DNA from: Bacteroidota bacterium
Lineage (GTDB): Bacteria; Bacteroidota; Rhodothermia; Rhodothermales; Bin80
NCBI GenBank assembly: GCA_028875125.1
Contig: JAPPGC010000016.1
Span: 1 to 64,000 of the forward strand
DNA: 64,000 nt
Direction of reading: 5' to 3'
Part shown: in pieces, positions 36,709 to 44,690 of the stretch
How the letters are laid out: every line of letters starts with the position of its first letter
How positions within the stretch are numbered: the first letter of the stretch is position 1
Notes under the pieces: model-generated
The model's database searches: none
Told to the model about the DNA's origin: nothing
Seen by the model: only the letters and a program-made list of their open reading frames with translations
Position numbers and translations under genes: made by a program

Positions 36709-37932
36709 CTATACTTTCACAGAAATTGCAGTCTCATAAATGGCCATATCGGCTTTACTCATACCCAGTCGCAGTGCTATTTCGTGCCAGCTCTCTATGG
36801 CCAGCGCCACGTCGGCCACAATACTTTTCGCGGTATCCGGTTTGAGCGCAAAATAGGGGGCTGCCGCGTATGCGAGTTCCAGATCTGCATCGGGACCTTC
36901 TTCGGAAATCCACGTAGTCAACTCACGAGCTTTCTTGTACCTTGGCATTGGATTCAAATCATATGCAGGTGATAAACGCCATTGGTTATTGCCCGCATAT
37001 ATAAAGCCATGATTGCGCAGGTGATCATCCAGATTGCTAATCATTACGCCGAATACAATCCGTCGCCAGAGTTCATGCAAATCGTTTATCGGCGACGTAG
37101 AATACATGCGGATACATTGAGCAATGTCTGTGTAGGTTGCATTGTCGCCATCTTGTAATCCCAAGAGGCTCATGGCAGACAGGAAAGGGATGCGCTCTTC
37201 GCAAACTCGATCAAATCTTTGGATTAGGGCCACGGGTAGGCTCCCAACCATTTGAAGGTTGCCTTTAGCAGCATTAATTCCAGCTTTGTCGGCAAGCATC
37301 AGCGCAAGAACTTCTCCATGCGGGATGCTGTAGTCGTCATCTGGATTGGGGAACTTAGCAATGGCCAGAGATCCTTCATTGTTGATGACGGCTGTTTTTG
37401 GGCGGGCTCCTCCAAGCGGAGAACCTTCATCGAGCAGCAGTCTCAGGTCTTCTGTAGACTCCGTATTCGTCTGAACGGCCATCGCAGCATTTAACAGTGC
37501 AGGGAGCGATGCTGATGGAAGCACAGTACGTTGTCCAATGTTGCGACAAAAATCAGACTCACCACTGCGCATAAAGCGAAGAGCGCCAACTCTGGTGTAG
37601 TCGTTTGTTGCAAACAAATAGTCAAGTTCTGAGAGGCTTCTGTTGTGGCCCATACTTTGGAACGCGCGCCGAATCAGTGTTCGTCCCCAGCTGTCAGGTG
37701 CACAGTCTCGGATCGCACCTGGTAGTGCCGTTTTTTCCGAAGTCCAATAATGTTGTCGTGTGGTCAGTTGTAAGTTCGCGGGGTCAAGTGCAAAGGCCTC
37801 ACGATGTGATAGCCAGGAGTCTGTATACTTGAACAGTGCACTTGGGGGGTAGGCTTTTGATAGATAGCGGACGTGACCTACAAGATGTGTCTTCCCATCA
37901 AATTCCACATGAACTTCGATGACGTCATTCAT
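36709..37932 (-). CDS. hipA: HipA-family serine/threonine kinase toxin
   Basis: 407 residues. In the family, HipA phosphorylates glutamyl-tRNA synthetase or other targets and causes growth arrest. N-terminal region 1 (LSKAYPPSALFKYTDSWL) and the kinase motifs GGARPKTAV (nucleotide loop, about 174-182), HGEVLALMLADKAGI, LPVALIQRFDR, the catalytic NLDDHLRNHGF (about 300-310, Asp302/Asp303, Asn307) and SPAYDLNP (DFG-like, about 322) are all intact. Its ATG overlaps the stop of the HTH gene by 4 bp, as in hipBA operons. Confidence 0.9.
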   Translation of the reverse strand: MNDVIEVHVEFDGKTHLVGHVRYLSKAYPPSALFKYTDSWLSHREAFALDPANLQLTTRQHYWTSEKTALPGAIRDCAPDSWGRTLIRRAFQSMGHNRSLSELDYLFATNDYTRVGALRFMRSGESDFCRNIGQRTVLPSASLPALLNAAMAVQTNTESTEDLRLLLDEGSPLGGARPKTAVINNEGSLAIAKFPNPDDDYSIPHGEVLALMLADKAGINAAKGNLQMVGSLPVALIQRFDRVCEERIPFLSAMSLLGLQDGDNATYTDIAQCIRMYSTSPINDLHELWRRIVFGVMISNLDDHLRNHGFIYAGNNQWRLSPAYDLNPMPRYKKARELTTWISEEGPDADLELAYAAAPYFALKPDTAKSIVADVALAIESWHEIALRLGMSKADMAIYETAISVKV

Positions 37933-38264
37933 GGTCTTATCTTTGTTCTCCTTTCAGACCTGATGCGCATTGGGAGTCGATCTTCGTCCAGATCTAAGCC
38001 GAGCGTGTCGTTTGTGCGGTCAGCAATTTGTCCTAGGTGCCTGGCTAATCCCAGGATCGCCAACACAGAGAGATAGGCACCCATCGAAACCGACGGATCC
38101 CCCTTCTCTATCCGCGCGAGTGTGCTGCGACTCAAGAAAGCGCGCTCAGCCATGGAGACCGTCGAGATCCGTCGTTTCTTGCGTGCGACAGTTATGTCGG
38201 CGCCTAGTTTCACCAAGGCTTTTCGGGCAGCGACAGGAAGTGTTGAGGTTGAAAATGATTTCAT
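37929..38264 (-). CDS. hipB: HipB-type XRE/HTH antitoxin
   Basis: 111 residues with a helix-turn-helix (SMAERAFLSRSTLARIEKGDPSVSMGAYLSVLAIL, about 37-72) of the Cro/C1 type, preceded by a basic segment and followed by a charged tail. It probably neutralises the kinase toxin encoded next and represses the operon. No ribosome binding site is visible before the ATG at 38264, and the palindromic operator begins within a few bases upstream, so the mRNA may be leaderless. Confidence 0.87.
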   Translation of the reverse strand: MKSFSTSTLPVAARKALVKLGADITVARKKRRISTVSMAERAFLSRSTLARIEKGDPSVSMGAYLSVLAILGLARHLGQIADRTNDTLGLDLDEDRLPMRIRSERRTKIRP

Positions 38265-38266
38265 AT

Positions 38267-38307
38267 TGTATTATAAATGAATTATATAATACTACAATGT
38301 ATTATAC
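38267..38307 (-). promoter_or_regulatory. Probable hipBA operator (GTATTATA repeats)
   Basis: GTATTATA (38268-38275) and TATAATAC (38285-38292) form an inverted repeat with a 9-nt spacer. A further GTATTATAC lies at 38299-38307. All are directly upstream of the hipB start, in AT-rich DNA that would include the promoter. The spacing of repeated half-sites fits autorepression by an XRE-type antitoxin (inference). The remaining AT-rich gap up to 38588 shows no gene. Confidence 0.55.
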
Positions 38308-38588
38308 ATAAATCAATAAACCCTGTTTCCAAATTATAAAGCTAACCCTGCCCGGTAACTGTAAAAAGTATATATCGATGGCTTTCGTATGGCTTAGTTT
38401 AGCAGTATGCAAGTCCATTCGGGAACTCTTACTATAAGTTCCAAAAGCGTATTTCCATTCCTGTTTCGACATCCGGGGCTGCCAGAATATCAATCCGATT
38501 TTAGTGCTTCTTACATTACTTCTATGCAGACTTCATGAAGTTCTTTCAACTTGACCTATAATTCCACAAGTAGTGGAGAGTATCCTAA

Positions 38589-38978
38589 ATGCGCAATACC
38601 AAATTCGGATCGTTCGACGACTTGCTACAGATTACAGAAGAGGCCGTTCGGCCCATTGCAATTGCCCTTCGGGAGACCGTGTTCAAAGTCGATCAGAATG
38701 CATGTGAGGTGGTTCGCCTCGGTGATCGTGCTGCGACCTATGGCGTAGGTCCGCGGAAGATGCTCGACGGCTACGTCTATATCTTGCCGTATAAGCGGTG
38801 GGTCAATCTCGGCTTCTATCAGGGTGTTGACTTGGCAGATCCGAAAGAGTTGCTGGAGGGAACAGGCACCAAGATGCGTCATGTGAAGGTTCGGTCAATT
38901 GATGACGCAAAGCGGTTGGAGGTTCAAGCACTAATCAAGGCAGCCCTAACCAGGCGCAAGGAAACGCTCCGGTCTTGA
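38589..38978 (+). CDS. DUF1801 (YdhG-like) domain protein
   Basis: 129 residues. The pattern of DUF1801 proteins is recognisable: an N-terminal helix, VVRLGDRAATYGVGPRKMLDGYVYILPYKRWVNLGFYQGVDL, then ELLEGTGTKMRHVKVRSIDD and a C-terminal helix rich in Lys/Arg. These small proteins have a fold related to bacterial frataxin-like/SRPBCC-unrelated families and no established activity. No signal peptide. It is a single gene between hipBA and the rhomboid gene. Confidence 0.75.
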   Translation: MRNTKFGSFDDLLQITEEAVRPIAIALRETVFKVDQNACEVVRLGDRAATYGVGPRKMLDGYVYILPYKRWVNLGFYQGVDLADPKELLEGTGTKMRHVKVRSIDDAKRLEVQALIKAALTRRKETLRS

Positions 38979-39412
38979 GACTTTGACAAACTCGCTACAA
39001 AGGGGCTTGTATGCCCAAGCAGCCCGAGCTTGCCGTACCGCTCATCACGGGCACGAGTAGACGTCTAAAGACGTTCCCCAGCGTGAGCGGCTCTGCTCGG
39101 CTGGTTCTTCAGCTCGCTGCTCCGCCTCATTGAACGTGCTTTTCCTCGAGCAAATTTTCACCTGTCACCGGTGAAAAATGTAACTGTCGCTAAACATGGT
39201 CACTTATGCAGCCCAATCCGAGGGAGGAGCCAGATAGGTTAGTACGCGTGACCAGTATTTGCGCGGGAGCGCTCGAAACAGTAGCTGCTATCGCGCCAGG
39301 GCTTATCGAATCTGTCAGGTGGAAAGAGCAATTGTTGTCGGTAGATTCTTCGTGAGCATTGCAACCAAATGGTGTTACAAGTGCTATAAGGAGGCGGGTA
39401 TAGATATCTGGA
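38979..39412. other. Non-coding stretch with a weak hairpin
   Basis: No supported gene. TTTTCACC (39155-39162) pairs with GGTGAAAA (39170-39177) around a 7-nt loop, a weak bidirectional-terminator-like hairpin after the DUF1801 gene. A 6-bp palindrome ACGTCT/AGACGT lies at 39061-39074. AAGGAGG at about 39387-39393 lies 19 nt before the rhomboid start, too far for a normal ribosome binding site. Confidence 0.45.
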
Positions 39413-40045
39413 ATGGTGTATTCCTCATATGGTGGTTTAGGTGGTTATGGCGCATTTCCGCCAGTCGTCAAGAACCTGTTAATCATAAACGGGCTGGTCT
39501 TCCTTGCCCAGCTTGCCGTCAATCTCCCACTTATAGAATGGTTTGCGTTGTGGCCACTTGGGACCAGATTCCAGGTGTATCAACTTGCAACGTATAGTTT
39601 CCTTCACGGGGGTGTCTCGCATATATTGTTCAATATGTTTGCGTTGTGGATGTTTGGCGCTCAGATTGAGAACACGTGGGGTTCCCGACGCTTTACAATC
39701 TATTATTTCGCCTGTGTTATTGGGGCCGGCTTTGTTCAACTTGCCGCTAATTATTTCTCGGGGGCTTCCTGGCACACAATCGGCGCATCAGGTGGCGTAT
39801 TTGGGATACTTCTTGCCTTTGGGATGATGTTCCCTGAGCAGCGGATTATGCTGCTTTTTCCACCGATCCCAATGAAGGCCAAGTATTTTGTGATTGGGTA
39901 TGGCTTACTGGAGCTTTTTTTTGCTACGACCCATCTTCAGCCAAGAGTGGCGAACCTAGCGCATTTGGGCGGAATGGCCGCTGGATTTCTAATGATAATG
40001 TACTGGCGTGGACGGCTACCCATAAAGCCCAGGTCTGGCTATTGA
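39413..40045 (+). CDS. Rhomboid family intramembrane serine protease
   Basis: 210 residues with six predicted membrane helices. The family hallmarks are present: YSFLHGGVSHILFNMFALWMFG (helix 2 HxxxN), the nucleophile in TIGASGGVFGILLAFG (GASG Ser, about residue 126) and the catalytic His in VANLAHLGGMAAGFLM. It cuts other membrane proteins within the lipid bilayer; the substrate is unknown. The glycine/tyrosine-rich N-terminus (MVYSSYGGLGGYGAFPP) is short. It is a single gene. Confidence 0.92.
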   Translation: MVYSSYGGLGGYGAFPPVVKNLLIINGLVFLAQLAVNLPLIEWFALWPLGTRFQVYQLATYSFLHGGVSHILFNMFALWMFGAQIENTWGSRRFTIYYFACVIGAGFVQLAANYFSGASWHTIGASGGVFGILLAFGMMFPEQRIMLLFPPIPMKAKYFVIGYGLLELFFATTHLQPRVANLAHLGGMAAGFLMIMYWRGRLPIKPRSGY

Positions 40046-40573
40046 TCACCTGCTAGGGTAGATCTCGTGTTGAAATCAAACTATTGCAAGAAGCGAAATG
40101 GGAAGTGCGCACTGACTTCTGTCACCCCCAAGGCAGATAGTCTACCTGACTTGATCATCCTGAGCCCGTCGCCTTATTCGCTGGTTGATCGCTAAGCACG
40201 CATTCCTACCTCAGGCGGTGGCGTGTTTTTTGTTTGATCCATGGACCAAGGCTGCATCGCACAAGAGACAGCCCAATGTTTCCGTGAGGGGGGAGCAGTT
40301 CCATCGAGTGCATTCAGTGTTAGGAGGACTCTGTGGTCAGTTGGCTTTCGGGTATCATCTCTATAGCCTTACAAGCCGGAAGAAGTGGTTCATTAGAAAA
40401 GCGGTCAATTGCGGTTGCGGGTTGCACTAATTGAGTTGCCGGAATTGGATTAATGAATGCTCAGAGGCTGCGGTTTATCTATCCTGATATCCCCCAAGCT
40501 AACGGGCAATCCACACCCTAAGGGAGCCAAGAGGGGGCACTTTCAGTAACAGTGCAAAAATCAGGAGTTTATC
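40046..40573. other. Non-coding stretch upstream of second sulfatase
   Basis: Open frames here (the longest about 80 codons at 40185-40430) are not protein-like and lack a ribosome binding site. CACGC (40197-40201) and GCGTG (40221-40225) followed by TTTTTT could be a weak terminator for the rhomboid gene. Immediately before the sulfatase start, GCACT/AGTGC form a small inverted repeat (about 40538-40556) and AGGAG lies 6 nt before the ATG. Confidence 0.45.
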
Positions 40574-41953
40574 ATGCTTCGGGGATTCATTGTTGGACTG
40601 CTGCTTATGCTTGGCAGTGCATGCAGCTCACCAACTTCAATCACTCCACCCAATATTGTACTTATAATCGGTGATGATCACGGGTATCCATACTTTGGTT
40701 TTACGGGATCAGCCCATGTCCATACGCCATACATGGACCGTTTAGCGCATGGCGGTGCACTCTTTACACACGGACACACAACGGACAACCATTGCCGTCC
40801 AGCCCTTCAGACGCTCAGTACGGGCCTTTACCCCATACAGTATGCTGCCCAGTTGGAAGCCTTCAAGGCACGGGCGCAGTCAGGCGATCCTGAGTACAGT
40901 CAACTCGCTCCCGAAGAGCAAGCGCAGTGGGATTTTCTGTATGAAGCCAATGCCATGCGTGAATTTGAGACCCTTCCCGGTCTACTGTCTCGCGTAGGCT
41001 ATGTCAGCTTTCAGGCGGGTAAGTGGTGGGAGCAATCTTTTGCCAATGGAGGATTTACCGAGGGTATGTCGAAGGGATGGGATCCAGATGAGGTTGGTCA
41101 ACCAGGCTTCTTCGGAAAACTCATGGGAGGTGACGGTGTAGAGCTCGTCCGGGAGACATCCCAGCCGGTATTTGATTTTATTGACCGTAATCTTGATACC
41201 CCCTTCTTCCTGTGGTATGGGCCCTCTCTGCCACATGTCCCTTTGAATCCCCCCGAAGCATACTATGCCCGGTATAGGGATACCAATCTGTCCGAATCAG
41301 CCAAAGAGTACTACGGCAATTGCACATGGTTTGATGCCGGGGTTGGAGACTTGCTGAATCATCTGGAAATGCGCGGGCTACTGTCTAACACATTGATTGT
41401 ATATGTGAACGATAATGGTTGGGAGCAACCCCCATTTGAAGAATACAAGAACGTACCCATACTCTACAATAATGGCGGCCCCAATGGTAAGCTGTCGCTA
41501 CATGATCAGACTTTTCGAACCCCGATCATTTTCAACTGGCCAGGAACGATCAATGATGCCGTTTTTGATGATGTCCTTGTAAGCAGTGCGGATCTGGTAC
41601 CAACACTGTTGGACTATGCAGGTATAGAAATACCGGCGTACCTGCCAGGGGCATCCCTTCGTCCGGTGATTGAAGGCCGAGGTAGCATCCAGAGAAATGC
41701 TTTAATTGGCCGGGTCACACAAATGCGATCCGAGACTGACCCGATGGGCAAGCGTCAGACGGGGTACTATGTTCGTACGCTCCAGTGGCATTTCACGTCC
41801 ACAGAAGGGGAGGTCCAACTCTTCAATGTGGAGGAAAATCCGTTTGAAGATGTAAGCGCAGATCACCCGGAATTGATTTCAGGGTTTATGGAGCAGATTG
41901 AAGACTGGAGGAAAGAATTCAGCTCTCCGGTTCTGGATCCCAGTCTTCAATAG
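40574..41953 (+). CDS. Sulfatase-like lipoprotein with altered active-site motif
   Basis: 459 residues with a lipoprotein signal (MLRGFIVGLLLMLGSAC, Cys17) and a good ribosome binding site. The fold is that of the alkaline phosphatase/sulfatase superfamily: PNIVLIIGDDHGYPYFGF (metal site), FQAGKWWEQ, PSLPHVPLNPPEAY and VYVNDNGWEQ. At the formylglycine position it has DNHCRPALQTLSTG: Cys74 is kept with Pro at +2, but the obligatory Arg at +4 is Leu78. Formylglycine formation or sulfate binding may therefore be changed. It could be a phosphoesterase-like or inactive member. Its 3' end overlaps ispG by 35 bp on the opposite strand. Confidence 0.83.
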   Translation: MLRGFIVGLLLMLGSACSSPTSITPPNIVLIIGDDHGYPYFGFTGSAHVHTPYMDRLAHGGALFTHGHTTDNHCRPALQTLSTGLYPIQYAAQLEAFKARAQSGDPEYSQLAPEEQAQWDFLYEANAMREFETLPGLLSRVGYVSFQAGKWWEQSFANGGFTEGMSKGWDPDEVGQPGFFGKLMGGDGVELVRETSQPVFDFIDRNLDTPFFLWYGPSLPHVPLNPPEAYYARYRDTNLSESAKEYYGNCTWFDAGVGDLLNHLEMRGLLSNTLIVYVNDNGWEQPPFEEYKNVPILYNNGGPNGKLSLHDQTFRTPIIFNWPGTINDAVFDDVLVSSADLVPTLLDYAGIEIPAYLPGASLRPVIEGRGSIQRNALIGRVTQMRSETDPMGKRQTGYYVRTLQWHFTSTEGEVQLFNVEENPFEDVSADHPELISGFMEQIEDWRKEFSSPVLDPSLQ

Positions 41954-42998
41954 CTTCCAAAACCGTCTGTACAATCTGAGATTCAGGAACCGTACCAACA
42001 ACCTTGCCTTGCTTGAAGAGGTGTGCCCTTCCACGCCCAAGTGAAATGCCGAGATCAGCTCCCTGTGCCTCACCGGGACCATTGACTGCGCAACCCATCA
42101 AGGCCACGGTCAAGTCCTTCTCAAACTTGCGGGCACTGACCGCAGTCTCTACTTCCTCAACGATCGAAAACAGGTCGCCGTTTAATCGACCGCATGTAGG
42201 GCAGGCGATGACATTGACCCCCGGACGACCTAGACGTAGCGATTTCAGGATGGCGTGTGCAGTCTCCACCTCTTTCACGGATTGGGTAGCTAAGGAAACG
42301 CGTATAGTATCCCCAATGCCGTCAGCCAGCAATGCCCCAATACCAATTGAGCTCTTGATGGTCCCTACTTTGAAAGATCCGGACTCAGTCACCCCTAGGT
42401 GAAGTGGAAAGTTTGTGTGCTTCGCCACGAGCCTGTAGGACTGAATCATATAAAACACATCAGAGTGTTTAACGGAGATTACAATGTCTTCAAAGCCGTG
42501 TCGTGCGCAGATCTCAACATGGCGCAATGCGCTTTCCAACAGGGCCTCAGGTTGCGGATAGCCATATTTATCCAGGATATCACGTTCCAATGATCCGCCG
42601 TTAACTCCGATACGAATTGGGGTACCCGCTTCTTTTGCAGCAAGAAGAACCTCCCGCTCCCATTCTTCTTTGCCAATGTTTCCGGGATTTATTCTGACTT
42701 TTGCAACGCCCGCTTCGATGGCTTTTAGAGCATACGTGTGGTTGAAGTGAATGTCGGCGACAATGGGCATGCTAGTTCCCTGCACGATGTCCGGGAGTGC
42801 TTCGGCATCTTCAGGCCGTGGCACGGCCACGCGAATGATATCGGTGCCGGCTTCTTCGAGTTGAGCGATTTCAGCGAGGGTTTCCTTAACTTTATAAGTT
42901 TTGGAAACCGTCATAGTCTGTACTGAGATTGGTGCTTTTCCACCAATCTGCACCGGACCTACCTGGACGGGGCGAGAGTCTCTCCTAGGGCGTTGCAT
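41919..42998 (-). CDS. ispG: 4-hydroxy-3-methylbut-2-enyl diphosphate synthase
   Basis: 359 residues, the short bacterial form without the large insert. It converts methylerythritol cyclodiphosphate to HMBPP using a [4Fe-4S] cluster. N-terminal TIM barrel (VGPVQIGGKAPISVQTMTVSKT), cluster ligands in NVIACPTCGRLNGDLF and ALMGCAVNGPGEAQGADLG, where the AVNGPGEA signature is intact. It belongs to the same pathway as ispE in this window. It is convergent with the second sulfatase and divergent from the PpiC-type gene. Confidence 0.95.
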   Translation of the reverse strand: MQRPRRDSRPVQVGPVQIGGKAPISVQTMTVSKTYKVKETLAEIAQLEEAGTDIIRVAVPRPEDAEALPDIVQGTSMPIVADIHFNHTYALKAIEAGVAKVRINPGNIGKEEWEREVLLAAKEAGTPIRIGVNGGSLERDILDKYGYPQPEALLESALRHVEICARHGFEDIVISVKHSDVFYMIQSYRLVAKHTNFPLHLGVTESGSFKVGTIKSSIGIGALLADGIGDTIRVSLATQSVKEVETAHAILKSLRLGRPGVNVIACPTCGRLNGDLFSIVEEVETAVSARKFEKDLTVALMGCAVNGPGEAQGADLGISLGRGRAHLFKQGKVVGTVPESQIVQTVLEAIEDWDPEPES

Positions 42999-43097
42999 GC
43001 GGGTTATTGTGCCTGTGCGTGTGCTGACTTGTACGTATCAAAGGGGATACTGGCCCATTTGGGTCCTTCACCCTTGGTACTTTGTTGCTGATACTCA

Positions 43098-44690
43098 ATG
43101 AAAATACGTGCGCGGAGGATTGCATGCTGGAATCTCTGGCTGGTGTGCGGTCTATTGCTTTCGGGATGTAGGGCTGAATCGGACCCGGCGGTTGCTGTAT
43201 CAAGGGGAGTTACGGTTAAGCAGTCTGAATTCGCGCAGGCCTACAGAGACTGGCTCCTTCGGACGGGCGTTCAGGACACCCCGCAGCGGCGATCTGCCTT
43301 TGTCCATGACATGGCCGCGACCAGATTGGCAGTCATGGAAGCTCGTGAATTGGGGATTACAGGAACTCCCCACTTCAAAATGCGCGAACAGGCACTCGGG
43401 CGCAAGCTGCTCCTGGATCTCTACATTAAGCAGGTCGTACTGGACACCGTTAGAGTATCCGAAGCTGACATTCGCACGCTGTATACACGCGCACAGACCA
43501 CGGTCAGTGCACGTCATCTCTACGCGCGAACACTGACAGAGGCGCTGGAACTGCGCCAGCGTCTCCAGGGAGGCGAATCCTTCGCACAACTAGCGCAGGA
43601 GATCTTTAGGGATCTTGACCTATGGGAATCGGGCGGTTTGCTACCGTCATTCACCTTTGATGAAATGGATCCGGCGTTTGAAGAGGTGGCGTTCACGCTC
43701 CCGATTGGACAGATCTCTGAACCCGTACGCACAGCACAAGGGTATTCATTGATCAGAGTCGAGGAACGCTTTATCAAGCCGATCATCACGGAATCGGAGT
43801 TCCAGAGCAGAAGACCTCATTATGAAGCCTACGCATTAGAGCGGGCACGCAGGATTGCACGTCGGGATTACACTATGCGACTCGTTGATAAGAGCAAGAT
43901 AGTGTTCAACGATCAGGTGCTAGAGGCGCTGATCGTCAGGATTACACCAGAGAACGAGGCTTTTGACCAGAACCTGGATTCGCGCGAGATCCTGCGTTAT
44001 GGAGATCCTGTACGGGTCTGGACGGTATCGGATTTTCGGGAGCATGCACGGTTTGCCAGTGATCGGCAGCGTGCACAAGTTCGGACAGTAGCTGATCTAC
44101 GGGACTTTGCCCGGGGCTTAGTTGTCGCGGAGCAAGTATTGTCGACGGGGCAAACGATTCGAGATTCACAGGAATACCGGACGCAGCTCCGCAAGTCAAT
44201 GGACAGGTATATTGTTGAATACTTGCAGTCAGCAGATTCAGTGGACATAACTGATGCAGAATTGCGTGCTTACTACGACAATGCTCCTGCAAATGAGTTT
44301 ATGCGCCCGCGCCAGATTGCCCTTCGGTGGCTGTTTTTTACGACCGAAGCCGAGGCCAACGCCGCAAAAAGCAGCGGTACGGACTTTACCGGGCCCGAGG
44401 AGTTGTTTTTTGCACACCAGTTGGGTCCCCGGTCAAATGAAATATTCGATGCCTCAAAGGATGCGGTGGTCGGCCCGCTTGAAACAAATGACGGGTGGAT
44501 ATTACTAAAAACCGGTAGCCAGTACGCAGAATCACGCCAAAGCTTTCCAGAAGCCAAAAGTGTAATATATTTTGCACTTGTTGAGGAAAAACAACGGGAA
44601 ATACGTCTGGCTGGATATGCAGAGCTTATCTCGCGCTATGGACTAAAAGTTGATGAAGGAACTCTCGAGAAAACCAGCTTACTTGATTAA
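43098..44690 (+). CDS. PpiC/SurA-type peptidyl-prolyl isomerase lipoprotein
   Basis: 530 residues. Lipoprotein signal with LLLSGC lipobox (Cys24), an N-terminal helical chaperone-like region, a parvulin domain (about 135-225: TVSARHLYARTLTEALELRQRLQGGESFAQLA, then LWESGGLLPSFTFDEM and LPIGQISEPVRTAQGYSLIRVEER), and a second, degenerate parvulin-like part near the C-terminus (RQIALRWLFFTTEAEANA ... VVGPLETNDGWILLK). It probably assists folding of outer-membrane or exported proteins. Its last 38 bp overlap the start of the TonB receptor gene, so the two are translationally linked. Confidence 0.85.
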   Translation: MKIRARRIACWNLWLVCGLLLSGCRAESDPAVAVSRGVTVKQSEFAQAYRDWLLRTGVQDTPQRRSAFVHDMAATRLAVMEARELGITGTPHFKMREQALGRKLLLDLYIKQVVLDTVRVSEADIRTLYTRAQTTVSARHLYARTLTEALELRQRLQGGESFAQLAQEIFRDLDLWESGGLLPSFTFDEMDPAFEEVAFTLPIGQISEPVRTAQGYSLIRVEERFIKPIITESEFQSRRPHYEAYALERARRIARRDYTMRLVDKSKIVFNDQVLEALIVRITPENEAFDQNLDSREILRYGDPVRVWTVSDFREHARFASDRQRAQVRTVADLRDFARGLVVAEQVLSTGQTIRDSQEYRTQLRKSMDRYIVEYLQSADSVDITDAELRAYYDNAPANEFMRPRQIALRWLFFTTEAEANAAKSSGTDFTGPEELFFAHQLGPRSNEIFDASKDAVVGPLETNDGWILLKTGSQYAESRQSFPEAKSVIYFALVEEKQREIRLAGYAELISRYGLKVDEGTLEKTSLLD

